64,000 nucleotides of DNA from an uncultured Draconibacterium sp. (GTDB lineage Bacteria > Bacteroidota > Bacteroidia > Bacteroidales > Prolixibacteraceae), in contig NZ_OY771647.1 of the NCBI RefSeq assembly GCF_963674925.1, positions 1,069,501 to 1,133,500 of the forward strand, given 5' to 3'. A program made the translations under genes and the position numbers. Shown here piece by piece: positions 18,280-26,813 of the stretch. The notes below the pieces were generated by a model. It saw only the letters and a program-made list of their open reading frames with translations. It was not told the origin of the DNA and ran no database searches. The first letter of the stretch is position 1, and every line of letters begins with the position of its first letter.

Positions 18280-18317
18280 GCCAGGACTGTCTAAATTGCA
18301 GACAGTCCCGGCTTTTT
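18280..18317 (+). terminator. Intrinsic terminator between convergent genes
   Basis: GCC-a-GGACTGTC pairs with GACAGTCC-c-GGC and is followed by TTTTT. It ends the lipocalin/SRPBCC transcript and may also act on the opposing gene. Confidence 0.8.
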
Positions 18318-18336
18318 AGTTTAATCTGCTTTTTTA

Positions 18337-19101
18337 TTATTGCTCAAAATTCATCGACCAGTCGGGAAGGAACCAACCCGTTACCACATCCATTTTCCTC
18401 AGATGTGGTTGCATGTTTTTCCATAACTTGCCAAATGTCTCTCCATATTTTTCCTGAAGTGATGATTCTAATTTTTTCAATGCCAGCGAATTTTCCGACC
18501 GGTCCATCAAAATCCAGCATGGCGAGTCGTAGCCCATGGAAACGGTATAAACGTCCCATTCCCAAGTCTCGTCTATGCTATCGAAAAAGTCAATGTATTG
18601 TTTTATAGCGTCTGCCATTTCTTTTTCATGACCGGCTTTTAAATAGACAAAGGTCCATTCGCAATACCTGTTTTCTTTGGTTTGTCCAACATAACCGTTC
18701 GGGTGATACGAAAGATCTTTATCCCAGTGAATAACTGTTTCGCGCGATGTAGAGAGATCGCGGAATTTTTTGCTGGCATCGTAACCATCGTCTTTCATTT
18801 TTGCGGTTAATTCGCCAGCTTTTGCAAACACCTGGTCCAAAGCAGCAAAATTCTCGATTGGTACTACCCAGTAAAACGAACTAACATCGGTGCTGTAGGT
18901 ATACACCGGTACATCGAATTCAAATTTTTTCCAAAGTTCAATCGCCTCTTGTTGCACTTTGTTAAACGAAGGCAGATCGGCAGGTTGTACAAACTCTTCA
19001 ATAACTAAAAAGTTTTCGGGCATGGCAGGAGTTTCCTGTGCCTGAAGCGTAACAATTCCCATAAAAAGGAAGAGACAAATAATAATTCCTGTTGTTTTCA
19101 T
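18337..19101 (-). CDS. Secreted protein of unknown function
   Basis: The product is 254 residues with a signal peptide (MKTTGIIICLFLFMGIVTLQAQ). The mature part is soluble and rich in aromatic and acidic residues, with two related segments of ferredoxin-like appearance (FYWVVPIENFAALDQVFAKAGELTAKMKDDGY and WTFVYLKAGHEKEMADAIKQYIDFF). I do not recognise a named family. The second segment loosely resembles antibiotic-biosynthesis-monooxygenase-type dimeric alpha/beta barrels. It is transcribed alone, convergent to the SRPBCC gene. Confidence 0.7.
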   Translation of the reverse strand: MKTTGIIICLFLFMGIVTLQAQETPAMPENFLVIEEFVQPADLPSFNKVQQEAIELWKKFEFDVPVYTYSTDVSSFYWVVPIENFAALDQVFAKAGELTAKMKDDGYDASKKFRDLSTSRETVIHWDKDLSYHPNGYVGQTKENRYCEWTFVYLKAGHEKEMADAIKQYIDFFDSIDETWEWDVYTVSMGYDSPCWILMDRSENSLALKKLESSLQEKYGETFGKLWKNMQPHLRKMDVVTGWFLPDWSMNFEQ

Positions 19102-19381
19102 TTGGTTAATTTTTTTGATTTACTCTTCTCTTTACGTAATCAGATCGAATTGGTTATCAAAGTGTTTTGCCGTCAGTTTCACCTTCTTCTAAAACGTCGA
19201 AAGCCATTTTCATTAATCCTTCATCGTTAATCCTTCATCGTTAGTCCTTTATTCGTAGTTGTTTATCGAAATCATTTCGTAAAACGGATGATACGTGTAA
19301 TTTTTGCAACGGATTATGGGAAACTTGTTATGTAAGAATCCCGTTTAAGCCAAAATGAGATAAGCTAAAACAATTACTGCT

Positions 19382-20494
19382 ATGTCATCACCATCTCGCT
19401 TGTATTACATCGACAACCTCCGTATTTTTCTGATCAGTTTGGTTGTATTGCTGCATTTTAACATAACCTACGGAGCGCCGGGCGACTGGTATTACAACGA
19501 ATCGGAAGCCGGTATGCCGGAAATTATTATTCAGACCATGTTTAACATGACCAACCAGGCCTTTTTTATGGGTATGTTCTTTTTTATTTCGGCGTATTTT
19601 ACTGCCGCTTCGTTAAAACGTAAAACAACGGGTAAGTTTATAAAAGACCGACTGGTTCGTTTGGGTATCCCTCTGGTAGTTTTTTATTTTTTCTTGAATC
19701 CGCTAACCAATTTTGTGCACTATTATTTTATCGAACACGAAGCTGTAACTTTTGTCGGTTTCCTTACCAATCCGCGAGCCTGGGGTTTTGGCCCAATGTG
19801 GTTTGTGGAAACACTGTTACTATTTACCGTAATTTATTTGGTGGTTTTTAAGCGCGAAAAAACAATTAAGATGAACTATCCCGGAACCGGAAAGCTGGTA
19901 ATCGGAGCAATTATTCTCGGATTAAGCCAATATGTAATTCGAATGTGGTTGCCGGTGGGATGGAGCATGCCTTTTACCAATTTGCAGTTCCCGTTTTTTG
20001 TACAATACATCGTACTGCTTGTTTTTGGCGTTATTGCCTACAACAACAACTGGCTCGAAGCCATTAGCTTTAAAAGTGCGAAACGCTGGTTTATTTTTGC
20101 GCAGCTAATGATCTGGCTGGTGTTGCCGGTAGTGTTGTATGTTGGCGGAAAAGAAAATGGAGTAGAAGATTTTGTAGGAGGCGGAACCTGGCAAAGTTTT
20201 GCCTGGGCCATTTGGGAGCAATTGGTTTGTGTGGCTATGATCATCGGGCTGTTTGGAATGGCAAAAAAATGTTTCAATCGACAAGGCGGTTTAGCAAAGC
20301 AGTTGTCAGGCAGCGCTTACGGTGTTTACATTATTCATCCACCTGTAATTGTAGCGATAAGCGCCCTGTTTATTGGCTGGCAGGATATTAACCAGCTACT
20401 GAAATTTATCGTGCTGGCACCTGTGGCTTTGGTGGCGTGTTTTACACTTTCCTGGCTGATTCGACTGGTACCGGGAGTGAAAAGAGTGGTGTAA
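19382..20494 (+). CDS. Acyltransferase 3 family membrane protein
   Basis: This 370-residue protein has about ten membrane helices. The N-terminus RLYYIDNLRIFLISLVVLLHFN carries the acyltransferase-3 (OafA/YrhL-type) start, with the expected His in LLHFN. Other features are FFMGMFFFISAYFTAAS, an R-rich loop KDRLVRLGIPL, WGFGPMWFVETLLLF and the C-terminal GVYIIHPPVI. The family transfers acyl groups to carbohydrates, lipids or peptidoglycan at the inner membrane. The acceptor is unknown. Confidence 0.88.
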   Translation: MSSPSRLYYIDNLRIFLISLVVLLHFNITYGAPGDWYYNESEAGMPEIIIQTMFNMTNQAFFMGMFFFISAYFTAASLKRKTTGKFIKDRLVRLGIPLVVFYFFLNPLTNFVHYYFIEHEAVTFVGFLTNPRAWGFGPMWFVETLLLFTVIYLVVFKREKTIKMNYPGTGKLVIGAIILGLSQYVIRMWLPVGWSMPFTNLQFPFFVQYIVLLVFGVIAYNNNWLEAISFKSAKRWFIFAQLMIWLVLPVVLYVGGKENGVEDFVGGGTWQSFAWAIWEQLVCVAMIIGLFGMAKKCFNRQGGLAKQLSGSAYGVYIIHPPVIVAISALFIGWQDINQLLKFIVLAPVALVACFTLSWLIRLVPGVKRVV

Positions 20495-20512
20495 AAACAA
20501 GTAATTTATTTT

Positions 20513-20764
20513 ATGGGACAGCTCGACGATAATGATGACGTGCCCTACGACGATGCTTTTTCGCAAGCGGAACGGGAACAGATCTTCAAATTGCTGGGCG
20601 AACAGATGCTTCCTAAACGATGGAACGCATGTAGCCGGATGTATCAGGATGCAGGGGTAAATGCAGATATCCGGCAATACAAAGGCATTGGGCATAAGCA
20701 CCCGGAGGAAGTAAAAGATGATGTTGTGGAATTTTTTGAGGAGGTAGTGCTTACAACTAATTAG
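20513..20764 (+). pseudogene. Remnant of an alpha/beta hydrolase
   Basis: The 83 residues match only the last third of an alpha/beta hydrolase. GQLDDNDDVPYDDAF resembles the strand-loop with the catalytic Asp, and QYKGIGHKHPEEVKDDVVEFF carries the catalytic His and last helix. The nucleophile elbow and cap are missing, and the open frame starts only 18 bp after the acyltransferase stop. It is most likely the tail of a gene whose 5' part was deleted. Translation as a small protein is possible but unlikely to be enzymatic. Confidence 0.6.
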
Positions 20765-20822
20765 CACGAAAATTTAGCTACGCTGATTTTCAATTCCGCT
20801 GCCTTCTTAAAACTAAAATCCA

Positions 20823-20857
20823 GTCATTGCGAAGGAGTGAAACGACTGAAGCAATCT
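20823..20857. repeat. Half unit of the GATTGCTTC-family repeat
   Basis: GTCATTGCGAAGGAG...GAAGCAATCT is a single arm of the nested palindromic repeat, without the core. Confidence 0.7.
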
Positions 20858-20977
20858 GTTTTTCACCCCTCATCACAAACAAAGTAGAGTAAGTGGTTAA
20901 CAATGCATTAACCTCTAAAGTGAGTGATATAAATCCCTTTTTGCTACTTTTGAGAAAAACCATTTTATAATCTCATT

Positions 20978-22267
20978 ATGCAAAATCGACTTATTCTAGC
21001 CGTATTTACATTTATTTTAGTTAGCTGTTCGCAGCAAAAAAGTACCAACTGGCCGCAATACCTTGGCCCCGACAGAAATGCCACCATCAGCGATGAAGGA
21101 ATACTACGTGAGTGGCCAGAAACCGGTCCGGAAAAAGCATGGGAGTTCCCGCTTGGTCCCGGTTTTGGTGGAGCAGCAGTATATAACAACGAGGTGTTTG
21201 TCCTCGATCGCATCAAAGGCGAAAGCGATGTGTTGCGCTGTATCGATCTGGAAACAGGAATCGAAAAGTGGAACTACACCTACGAAGCTGCTGGCGAATT
21301 GCCTTACCCCGGATCGCGGGCAGTGCCGGTGGTCGACGAAGACTATGTGTGGAGCGTTGGTCCGCACGGGCACTTTCATTGTATCGACAAAAAAACACAA
21401 CAACCCGTTTGGTCGCATAACCTGTTGGCCGATTATGGTGGGGAACTCGACAACTGGGGATTTTCAGCATCGCCAATTGTTACCGGCGATTTGGTAATTG
21501 TAGCTCCTCAAGGCGAAAAAGCCGGGGTGGTAGCCTACAATAAACTCAGTGGCGATGTGGTTTGGGAAAGCCGCCGATTAACGGGTTACCGTTTTCATGT
21601 GTCGCCAATTTTGGGCAACTATGGCGGTATTGAGCAGGTGATTATGACCAGCTCGTGTGTAAAAGGCGACGGGTTTACCACCGATGAGGTAGTTTCTTTC
21701 GAAGTACAAACCGGTAAAGAACTGTGGAGCTACAAAGGCTTCGATTCTTTTGCATGTATTGCTCCGCCGGTAGCGGTTGACGATACACACCTGCTGCTCA
21801 CTTCCTGTGCATACAAAGACGTGTACGAACCGGTTACCATTCTACTGGAAGTAAATAAAAAGGATGAAACATTTAGCTTTAACGAACTTTTCCGCACCGA
21901 AGAGGCCGGCTGTAAAATGCATCCTCCGGTGATTGCAGACCAGCATATATACCTGAATAACAACCGTCGTGTAAATGAAATGGTGTGTTTAAACTGGCAG
22001 GGCGAACGCTGCTGGCCCGAAAAATCGACACCGGGTTTCGAGATGGGAGCCATCATCATGATCGATGGAATGATCATCAACCAAAACGGCAAAAACGGCG
22101 ATCTGCACCTGATCGAACCCTCACCCGAAGGTTATAAAGAAGTAGGTAAAGCCTCGTTTTTCACCATGAAAGGTTCGCAAGCCTGGTCGCCAATGGCCTA
22201 CTCCAACGGCAAACTATTGGCCCGCGACAACGAAAAGCTGGTTTGCGTGCAGCTGAAGGAAAGCTAG
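20978..22267 (+). CDS. PQQ-like beta-propeller repeat lipoprotein
   Basis: The product is 429 residues. The signal MQNRLILAVFTFILVSC ends in a lipobox with lipidated C17. The body has repeated propeller blades: VLRCIDLETGIEKWNYTYEA, FHCIDKKTQQPVWSHNL, VVAYNKLSGDVVWESRR and VVSFEVQTGKELWSYKGF. The sequence WPQYLGPDRNATISDEGILREWPETGPEKAWEFPLGPGFGG is typical of PQQ-binding-like proteins of Bacteroidota and Planctomycetes. It is probably a scaffold or polymer-binding protein, since no quinoprotein dehydrogenase catalytic residues are claimed. It is a single gene. Confidence 0.88.
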   Translation: MQNRLILAVFTFILVSCSQQKSTNWPQYLGPDRNATISDEGILREWPETGPEKAWEFPLGPGFGGAAVYNNEVFVLDRIKGESDVLRCIDLETGIEKWNYTYEAAGELPYPGSRAVPVVDEDYVWSVGPHGHFHCIDKKTQQPVWSHNLLADYGGELDNWGFSASPIVTGDLVIVAPQGEKAGVVAYNKLSGDVVWESRRLTGYRFHVSPILGNYGGIEQVIMTSSCVKGDGFTTDEVVSFEVQTGKELWSYKGFDSFACIAPPVAVDDTHLLLTSCAYKDVYEPVTILLEVNKKDETFSFNELFRTEEAGCKMHPPVIADQHIYLNNNRRVNEMVCLNWQGERCWPEKSTPGFEMGAIIMIDGMIINQNGKNGDLHLIEPSPEGYKEVGKASFFTMKGSQAWSPMAYSNGKLLARDNEKLVCVQLKES

Positions 22268-22285
22268 GTTCGTAACCACAAAATC

Positions 22286-22402
22286 AAATCCGGAGGATTT
22301 AAATGTTTATAGAAAATATCAGGGACCAGAGAACATTCGACTCCGGCCGGAGTCGAATCAATATTCCTGGCAAATTTTCTATAAACGTTTGATTCCAGCT
22401 GC
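22286..22402. repeat. RAYT-associated REP palindrome, left flank
   Basis: A long palindrome is centred on CGACTCCGGCCGGAGTCG. Outer arms TTTATAGAAAAT/ATTTTCTATAAA enclose CAGG/CCTG pairs. A related element lies on the other side of the transposase gene. Confidence 0.8.
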
Positions 22403-22403
22403 A

Positions 22404-22868
22404 TCAATCATCCAGCCATTCAAATAAATATTCATTTTTAAATTCAATGTCGAAGGCTTTCAAAAACGCCCGATATTCTTCTTGAAAGGATTTCTTTCTA
22501 TGGTGATCTTTTTGGTTTTCGATGTATCGTATTACATCAGATAATTGAGATTGCCCGTACGAGAATGCTCCAAATCCTTGTTGCCAGCGAAATTGAAATT
22601 TTGAAAATTGTTTCTCTTTTATAAAAGCATCGGATGACTTTTTTATCTCTCGAACCAGGTCTGAAAGGCAACAGGTGGGTTTCATTCCGATTAAAAAATG
22701 AATATGATTGGAGCTCCCGTTAATGGCTAACATTTTTTGACCTTTATTTTGTACAATTCCCGTTATATATTTGTTTAATTCTTCTTCCCAATGAGGCTGA
22801 ATAAGTGCTTTTCGGCTTTGTACTGCAAATACCACCTGAATATATATTTGAGAAAATGTATCGGCCAT
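22404..22868 (-). CDS. REP-associated tyrosine transposase (Y1_Tnp/RAYT)
   Basis: This 154-residue protein belongs to the IS200-like HUH superfamily. The HUH motif is H55-I-H57 in SSNHIHFLIGMKP, and the helix DVIRYIENQKDHHRK supplies the likely catalytic Tyr115. WQQGFGAFSYGQSQ is also characteristic. RAYTs are domesticated transposases that process REP palindromes. The gene is bracketed by two palindromes with the same core, so this is a REP-RAYT-REP unit. Confidence 0.92.
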   Translation of the reverse strand: MADTFSQIYIQVVFAVQSRKALIQPHWEEELNKYITGIVQNKGQKMLAINGSSNHIHFLIGMKPTCCLSDLVREIKKSSDAFIKEKQFSKFQFRWQQGFGAFSYGQSQLSDVIRYIENQKDHHRKKSFQEEYRAFLKAFDIEFKNEYLFEWLDD

Positions 22869-22913
22869 AATTGTATGTTTTTGTTGCTGATTAAAAATAC
22901 GTAATTCTCAACA

Positions 22914-23035
22914 GAAATCCAGCGGATTTAAATGTTTATAGCAAGCACAATTGGTAACATAGGGTACGACTCCGGCCGGAGTCGGATTCTCTGTAAAATG
23001 AAAAATTCTATAAACATCTGATACCTCCGGCATCT
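22914..23035. repeat. RAYT-associated REP palindrome, right flank
   Basis: The same core CGACTCCGGCCGGAGTCG lies within arms TTTATAG...CTATAAA, preceded by GCGGATTTAAATG and followed by TGATACCTCCGGC. It mirrors the left flank element. Confidence 0.8.
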
Positions 23036-23176
23036 TTCTGGACCTTATGTTTTCATTAAAGCAATCTCCATTCCCAACTTTCCCAACTTCCCAATTTTTC
23101 ACTAACTTAGTAAGGATAACAAATGGTTTACGGGCGTTTAAGGAAGCCAATCGTCCGTAAACGAAATGCCTGTGAA

Positions 23177-23707
23177 ATGTTACTTTTAATCGTAATAGCT
23201 TTTTTACAAATGAACACCATGGTATTGTACGATTTTACCACAACTACTGCACTCGATGGTTGGTATAGAGTTAACGACGATGTAATGGGGGGCCGTTCTA
23301 CCTGTTCGTTTAAAATTAACGAAGAAGGCAACGCCCTCTTTACGGGGCAGATTTCGCTGGAAAACAATGGTGGATTTTCATCGGTGCATTACCGTTTTTC
23401 TCCTCTGGAAACCACCGGTTATCAATTTCTAATGCTGCGGGTAAAAGGTGATGGAAAACGTTACCAGGTGCGTATTAAAAACCGGGCGGGCGATTACTAC
23501 TCATACATTGCCTACTTTACTACCACAGGAGAATGGCAGGATATCCGGATTCCCTTAAAAGACATGTACCCTTCGTTTCGCGGTCGCACCCTCGATATGC
23601 CCAACTTTGAGGGAGGAAAAATTGAAGAGTTTGCTCTGCTGATCGGCAATAAAAAGGAAGAGGCTTTTCGTTTAACGATCGATAAAATTGAGCTTCTGAA
23701 GGAATAA
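23177..23707 (+). CDS. CIA30 family protein
   Basis: The product is 176 residues from this ATG. A start 18 codons upstream is possible but adds an atypical basic stretch ahead of the hydrophobic N-terminus MLLLIVIAFLQ, a probable signal peptide. The body matches the complex I intermediate-associated protein 30 fold, a galactose-binding-like beta sandwich: LYDFTTTTALDGWYRVNDDVMGGRS, FSSVHYRF, RVKGDGKRYQVRIKNR and FEGGKIEEFALLIGNKKEEAFRLTIDKIEL. Bacterial members are of unknown role and may bind carbohydrate. It is a single gene. Confidence 0.88.
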   Translation: MLLLIVIAFLQMNTMVLYDFTTTTALDGWYRVNDDVMGGRSTCSFKINEEGNALFTGQISLENNGGFSSVHYRFSPLETTGYQFLMLRVKGDGKRYQVRIKNRAGDYYSYIAYFTTTGEWQDIRIPLKDMYPSFRGRTLDMPNFEGGKIEEFALLIGNKKEEAFRLTIDKIELLKE

Positions 23708-23792
23708 AGCAACAGAATCCTGAAAGTCAATCCGTATATCTTAACTATTCCCATCTTCTTTTTTGTCTTCTTCTTAAAGTTGGTTCATTTTT

Positions 23793-24196
23793 GTAGCTTT
23801 TGTCTTCATGCCAGACGGGCAGTTCCTTTTGCATTCGATCAAAAGGAACTATTCCGAAGGCATTTCGGAAGTTGTCAAAAAAAACCTTGGCGTTTTTTCA
23901 ATGAGGAGGGTTAGCCCGACTGACGGATTTTTGACGAGCCCGCACAGGATTAACCTATAGGTCCGCCTTCGAGAAAAAGCGTTAAGAAAATAAATGGAGA
24001 GAACGCCTGCCTGCCGGTAGGCAGGTTAAAAATCAAGTCTGTTTGACGCTCGTTAGAACTGAAGAATGAAGTTCTAAAAGGAGGAGTTTCTTGATTTTAG
24101 TGATAGGAATTTATTTTTAGCTTTTTATCGTCAGCGGTGGCTTTTTTGAATACTTTTTCAGCTAGAGGAAAAAGTATTTCCGGTCCGGAAGGACCC
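23793..24196. repeat. Multi-hairpin dispersed repeat, copy 2
   Basis: This is the second copy of the element at 1,690-2,080. Hairpins TTAGAACT/AGTTCTAA and GGTCC-GGAA-GGACC are kept but with compensating base changes relative to copy 1. A CCTGCCT/AGGCAGG palindrome is inserted here, while copy 1 carries a CCCCGAA/TTCGGGG hairpin instead. It lies between the CIA30 gene and the tocopherol cyclase-like gene. Confidence 0.8.
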
Positions 24197-24394
24197 GTAT
24201 AGAATGTTACTTCAGAAGTAAATAAGTTACAATTAACTACACTTTAATTCCTTTTGGTATTTGCCGAATATCAGGAATATTTCTTATTATTTTGTTGCCA
24301 ATCCCACAGCAGAGCTTACTACGATAACGCATTTCGAAATTCAATTCCCTGTCGAAAACAGGATCACAAATTTTTCTTACTACCTTTAAACACA

Positions 24395-25393
24395 ATGCGC
24401 ACGATCAAACAAATAAAAGCTTTGTTTCACCCCGAGCGTTACCACGGCTGGAGGCGTACGCAACGGTATTTCGAGGGATGGTACTATAAAGTTATTTCGG
24501 CCGATGAGCAGCAGGCTTTTGCCTTTATCCCCGGAATTGCCATGGACGAACAGGGTAAACAACATGCTTTTATACAGGTGCTCGATGGAAAGGCGCAAAC
24601 AGCAGAATACTTTCAGTTCGCGGCCGAAGCTTTTTCTGCCGCATCCGGTTCTTTCTCTGTTGGAGTCGGCGGGAATACATTTACGGGCAACAGCCTGCAA
24701 CTGGCCCTCGACGACTATTCCGGAATACTACAGTTTAAAAATACGGTTCCCTGGCCCAACAGGTGGTATTCGCCGGGGATAATGGGGCCCTATACTTTTG
24801 TGCCGTTTATGGAATGTTACCACGGTATTGTAAGTATGGATCATACATTAGAGGGGACGCTGAACATTGGTGGTAAAACGATCGATTTTAGTGGCGGACG
24901 CGGTTATATCGAAAAAGACTGGGGCCATTCTTTTCCATCGGCGTATTTCTGGATGCAGTCGAACCACTTTGCACAGGAGGGAATTTCCTTTAAAGCATCG
25001 GTGGCAAAAATACCGTGGCTGCGGAGTTCTTTTGTGGGCTTTATCGCCGGGCTGTATTTTAACGGCAGGCTGTTTCAGTTTACCACCTACAACGGCACAA
25101 AACTATTGCGCTCGTTGGCCGACAAACAGCAGGTAGAATTGCTGATGGAAAACAAAAAATACCGCCTCGAAGTGCTGGCACAACGCGATCATGCTACCGA
25201 GCTGGCCTCTCCGCTTTCCGGTATTATGGATGGCCGTATAAGCGAAAGCATGACCTCAAAACTGGAAATTACACTTAGCGATAAAAAAAGTGGCGAAGTC
25301 CTCTTCCGCGACACCGGCCGAAATGCCGCACTGGAAGTGGCCGGAAAGATCGAAGAGATAACTTTGGAAGGATCAAATGGTGAAAAAAGGTAA
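24395..25393 (+). CDS. Tocopherol cyclase-like protein
   Basis: The product is 332 residues from the ATG before RTIKQIKALFHPERYHGWRR. A longer in-frame extension upstream looks non-coding. Family hallmarks are RRTQRYFEGWYYKVI (residues 20-34), the loop WYSPGIMGPYTFVPFMECYHGIVSM, and GRGYIEKDWGHSFPSAYFWMQSNHF. These match the tocopherol cyclase (VTE1) family, which closes the chromanol ring on a prenylated quinol. A kinase-like fusion lies 32 bp downstream, and a UbiA gene converges beyond it. Non-photosynthetic homologues are not well characterised, so cyclase activity is inferred. Confidence 0.85.
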   Translation: MRTIKQIKALFHPERYHGWRRTQRYFEGWYYKVISADEQQAFAFIPGIAMDEQGKQHAFIQVLDGKAQTAEYFQFAAEAFSAASGSFSVGVGGNTFTGNSLQLALDDYSGILQFKNTVPWPNRWYSPGIMGPYTFVPFMECYHGIVSMDHTLEGTLNIGGKTIDFSGGRGYIEKDWGHSFPSAYFWMQSNHFAQEGISFKASVAKIPWLRSSFVGFIAGLYFNGRLFQFTTYNGTKLLRSLADKQQVELLMENKKYRLEVLAQRDHATELASPLSGIMDGRISESMTSKLEITLSDKKSGEVLFRDTGRNAALEVAGKIEEITLEGSNGEKR

Positions 25394-25425
25394 AACCGGG
25401 TACAACAGAAGATAAAACAAAAGCA

Positions 25426-26793
25426 TTGGAAGCCAAAGAAAAAGAAATCAATACCACCAATTCCCGGGCGACAAGGAAAAAAGCTTTTATAGTCAGAAAG
25501 CTGGTTCACCTGATCACCGGGCTGCTTATTTTGCTGCTTACCTACACCATTGAGCGCCATGTTCTGTTAATCCTGATTTTTGCCGGTTCCATCCTTTCGT
25601 TTGTTACCTTTCGTTTCAAAAGCTGGCGGCTTATTCATCAAACCGATAACAAAAGCCTCGGCACCCTGTTTTATCCGCTGGGAATACTTCTGTCGTTTCT
25701 GCTTCTGGCCGATTTGCCACTCTATTATTTTCAAACCGCATTAATGGTGTTAACCGTTTCCGATCCACTGGCCAATCTAAGCGGACAAATCAATACCAGG
25801 AATATCCTTTTCAGGATTGGCAGGGACAAAAAAAGCCTGTACGGGACAATTGCTTACACCTTATCGAACCTGTTGGTAGCAGCTGTTTTTTTGCCTCCGG
25901 AACTTTTAGCCGATGCCTTTTTTGTGGTGACGCTGCTGGTTCTTGCCGCTTATTGCGAAGTTATTTCGTGGCGTGGTTCCGATAATTTGTCCATTCCCAT
26001 CGGGCTTGCACTGTTCTTTATCTTTCAGCACAACCAACAGCCCGATTTTCTTTTGATAAGTGTGGTGTTAACGGTAGCAGGTGCGGGTGCATCCATGCTC
26101 TATGCGTGGAAACTGCTCACTCGTTATGGAAGTCTGGCAGCCGGATTGCTCGGTTTTTATTTAACGGTTATAGCCGGGTGGAACTGGTTATTACCGGTAT
26201 TGTTTTTCTTTTTCAGTTCGGTGATCTTTACCAAAATTGATCCATCTGCACGAAGGGAAAAAACACCATCCTCAGGGCGAAATGTCTGGCAGGTGGTGGC
26301 CAATATTTTATGGGCGCTGCTAAGTTCGGTGTTGTTCCTCGTTTTCAAAAACGAGCTGTTTATTTTCTTTTTTATCGCCAGCGTGGCAGCAGTAACCGCC
26401 GATACCTGGGCCAGCGAGGTGGGCCCGCTTTTAAACAAACGGAGTTTTTCGGTGGCCGACTGGAAAATGCACAAAGCGGGCACCACAGGCGGTATTTCTT
26501 TTGGCGGAACATTAGCGGCACTGACAGGAGCTTTCCTTGTTTCAGCGCTTTCGTATTATTTGTTTTTCGACACTTGGAATTGGATCCGCATCTCAATACT
26601 CACCTTATCCGCATTTTTGGCCTGTTTTGTCGATACCTTTTTAGGCGCTTTTGTCGAAGGGAAACTGCATAAGCTATCCTTTTTTAAAAAGCAGAAGACG
26701 AAGGAAGCATTTACTCCAAACGACGTGGTAAACCTGGGCGGATCATTTACAGCATGGGTGTTTTTCCTAGTGCTGTATGTTCTGGTATTTTAG
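25426..26793 (+). CDS. Phytol kinase-like (VTE5-type) and DUF92 (VTE6-type) fusion membrane protein
   Basis: The product is 455 residues with many membrane helices. The only plausible start is TTG, as no ATG or GTG lies between it and the upstream in-frame stop. Residues about 15-215 resemble the dolichol/phytol kinase and CDP-diglyceride synthetase group (FIVRKLVHLITGLL, SLGTLFYPLGILLSF, TVSDPLANLSGQINTR, KSLYGTIAYTLSNLLVA). Residues about 225-455 are DUF92 (FFIASVAAVTADTWASEVGPL, MHKAGTTGGISFGGTLAALTG, FVDTFLGAFVEGKLH). In plants and cyanobacteria the separate proteins phosphorylate phytol and then phytyl phosphate. One chain here could do both steps. The function is inferred from homology and the cyclase neighbour. 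Confidence 0.8.
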   Translation: MEAKEKEINTTNSRATRKKAFIVRKLVHLITGLLILLLTYTIERHVLLILIFAGSILSFVTFRFKSWRLIHQTDNKSLGTLFYPLGILLSFLLLADLPLYYFQTALMVLTVSDPLANLSGQINTRNILFRIGRDKKSLYGTIAYTLSNLLVAAVFLPPELLADAFFVVTLLVLAAYCEVISWRGSDNLSIPIGLALFFIFQHNQQPDFLLISVVLTVAGAGASMLYAWKLLTRYGSLAAGLLGFYLTVIAGWNWLLPVLFFFFSSVIFTKIDPSARREKTPSSGRNVWQVVANILWALLSSVLFLVFKNELFIFFFIASVAAVTADTWASEVGPLLNKRSFSVADWKMHKAGTTGGISFGGTLAALTGAFLVSALSYYLFFDTWNWIRISILTLSAFLACFVDTFLGAFVEGKLHKLSFFKKQKTKEAFTPNDVVNLGGSFTAWVFFLVLYVLVF

Positions 26794-26813
26794 ATCGCGC
26801 CACAGATGTTGCA

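Noticed and set aside
24254..24394. N-terminal extension of the tocopherol cyclase-like protein
   Set aside because: The extra 47 codons have no family match and unusual Cys/Phe content. The family N-terminus begins at the internal ATG.
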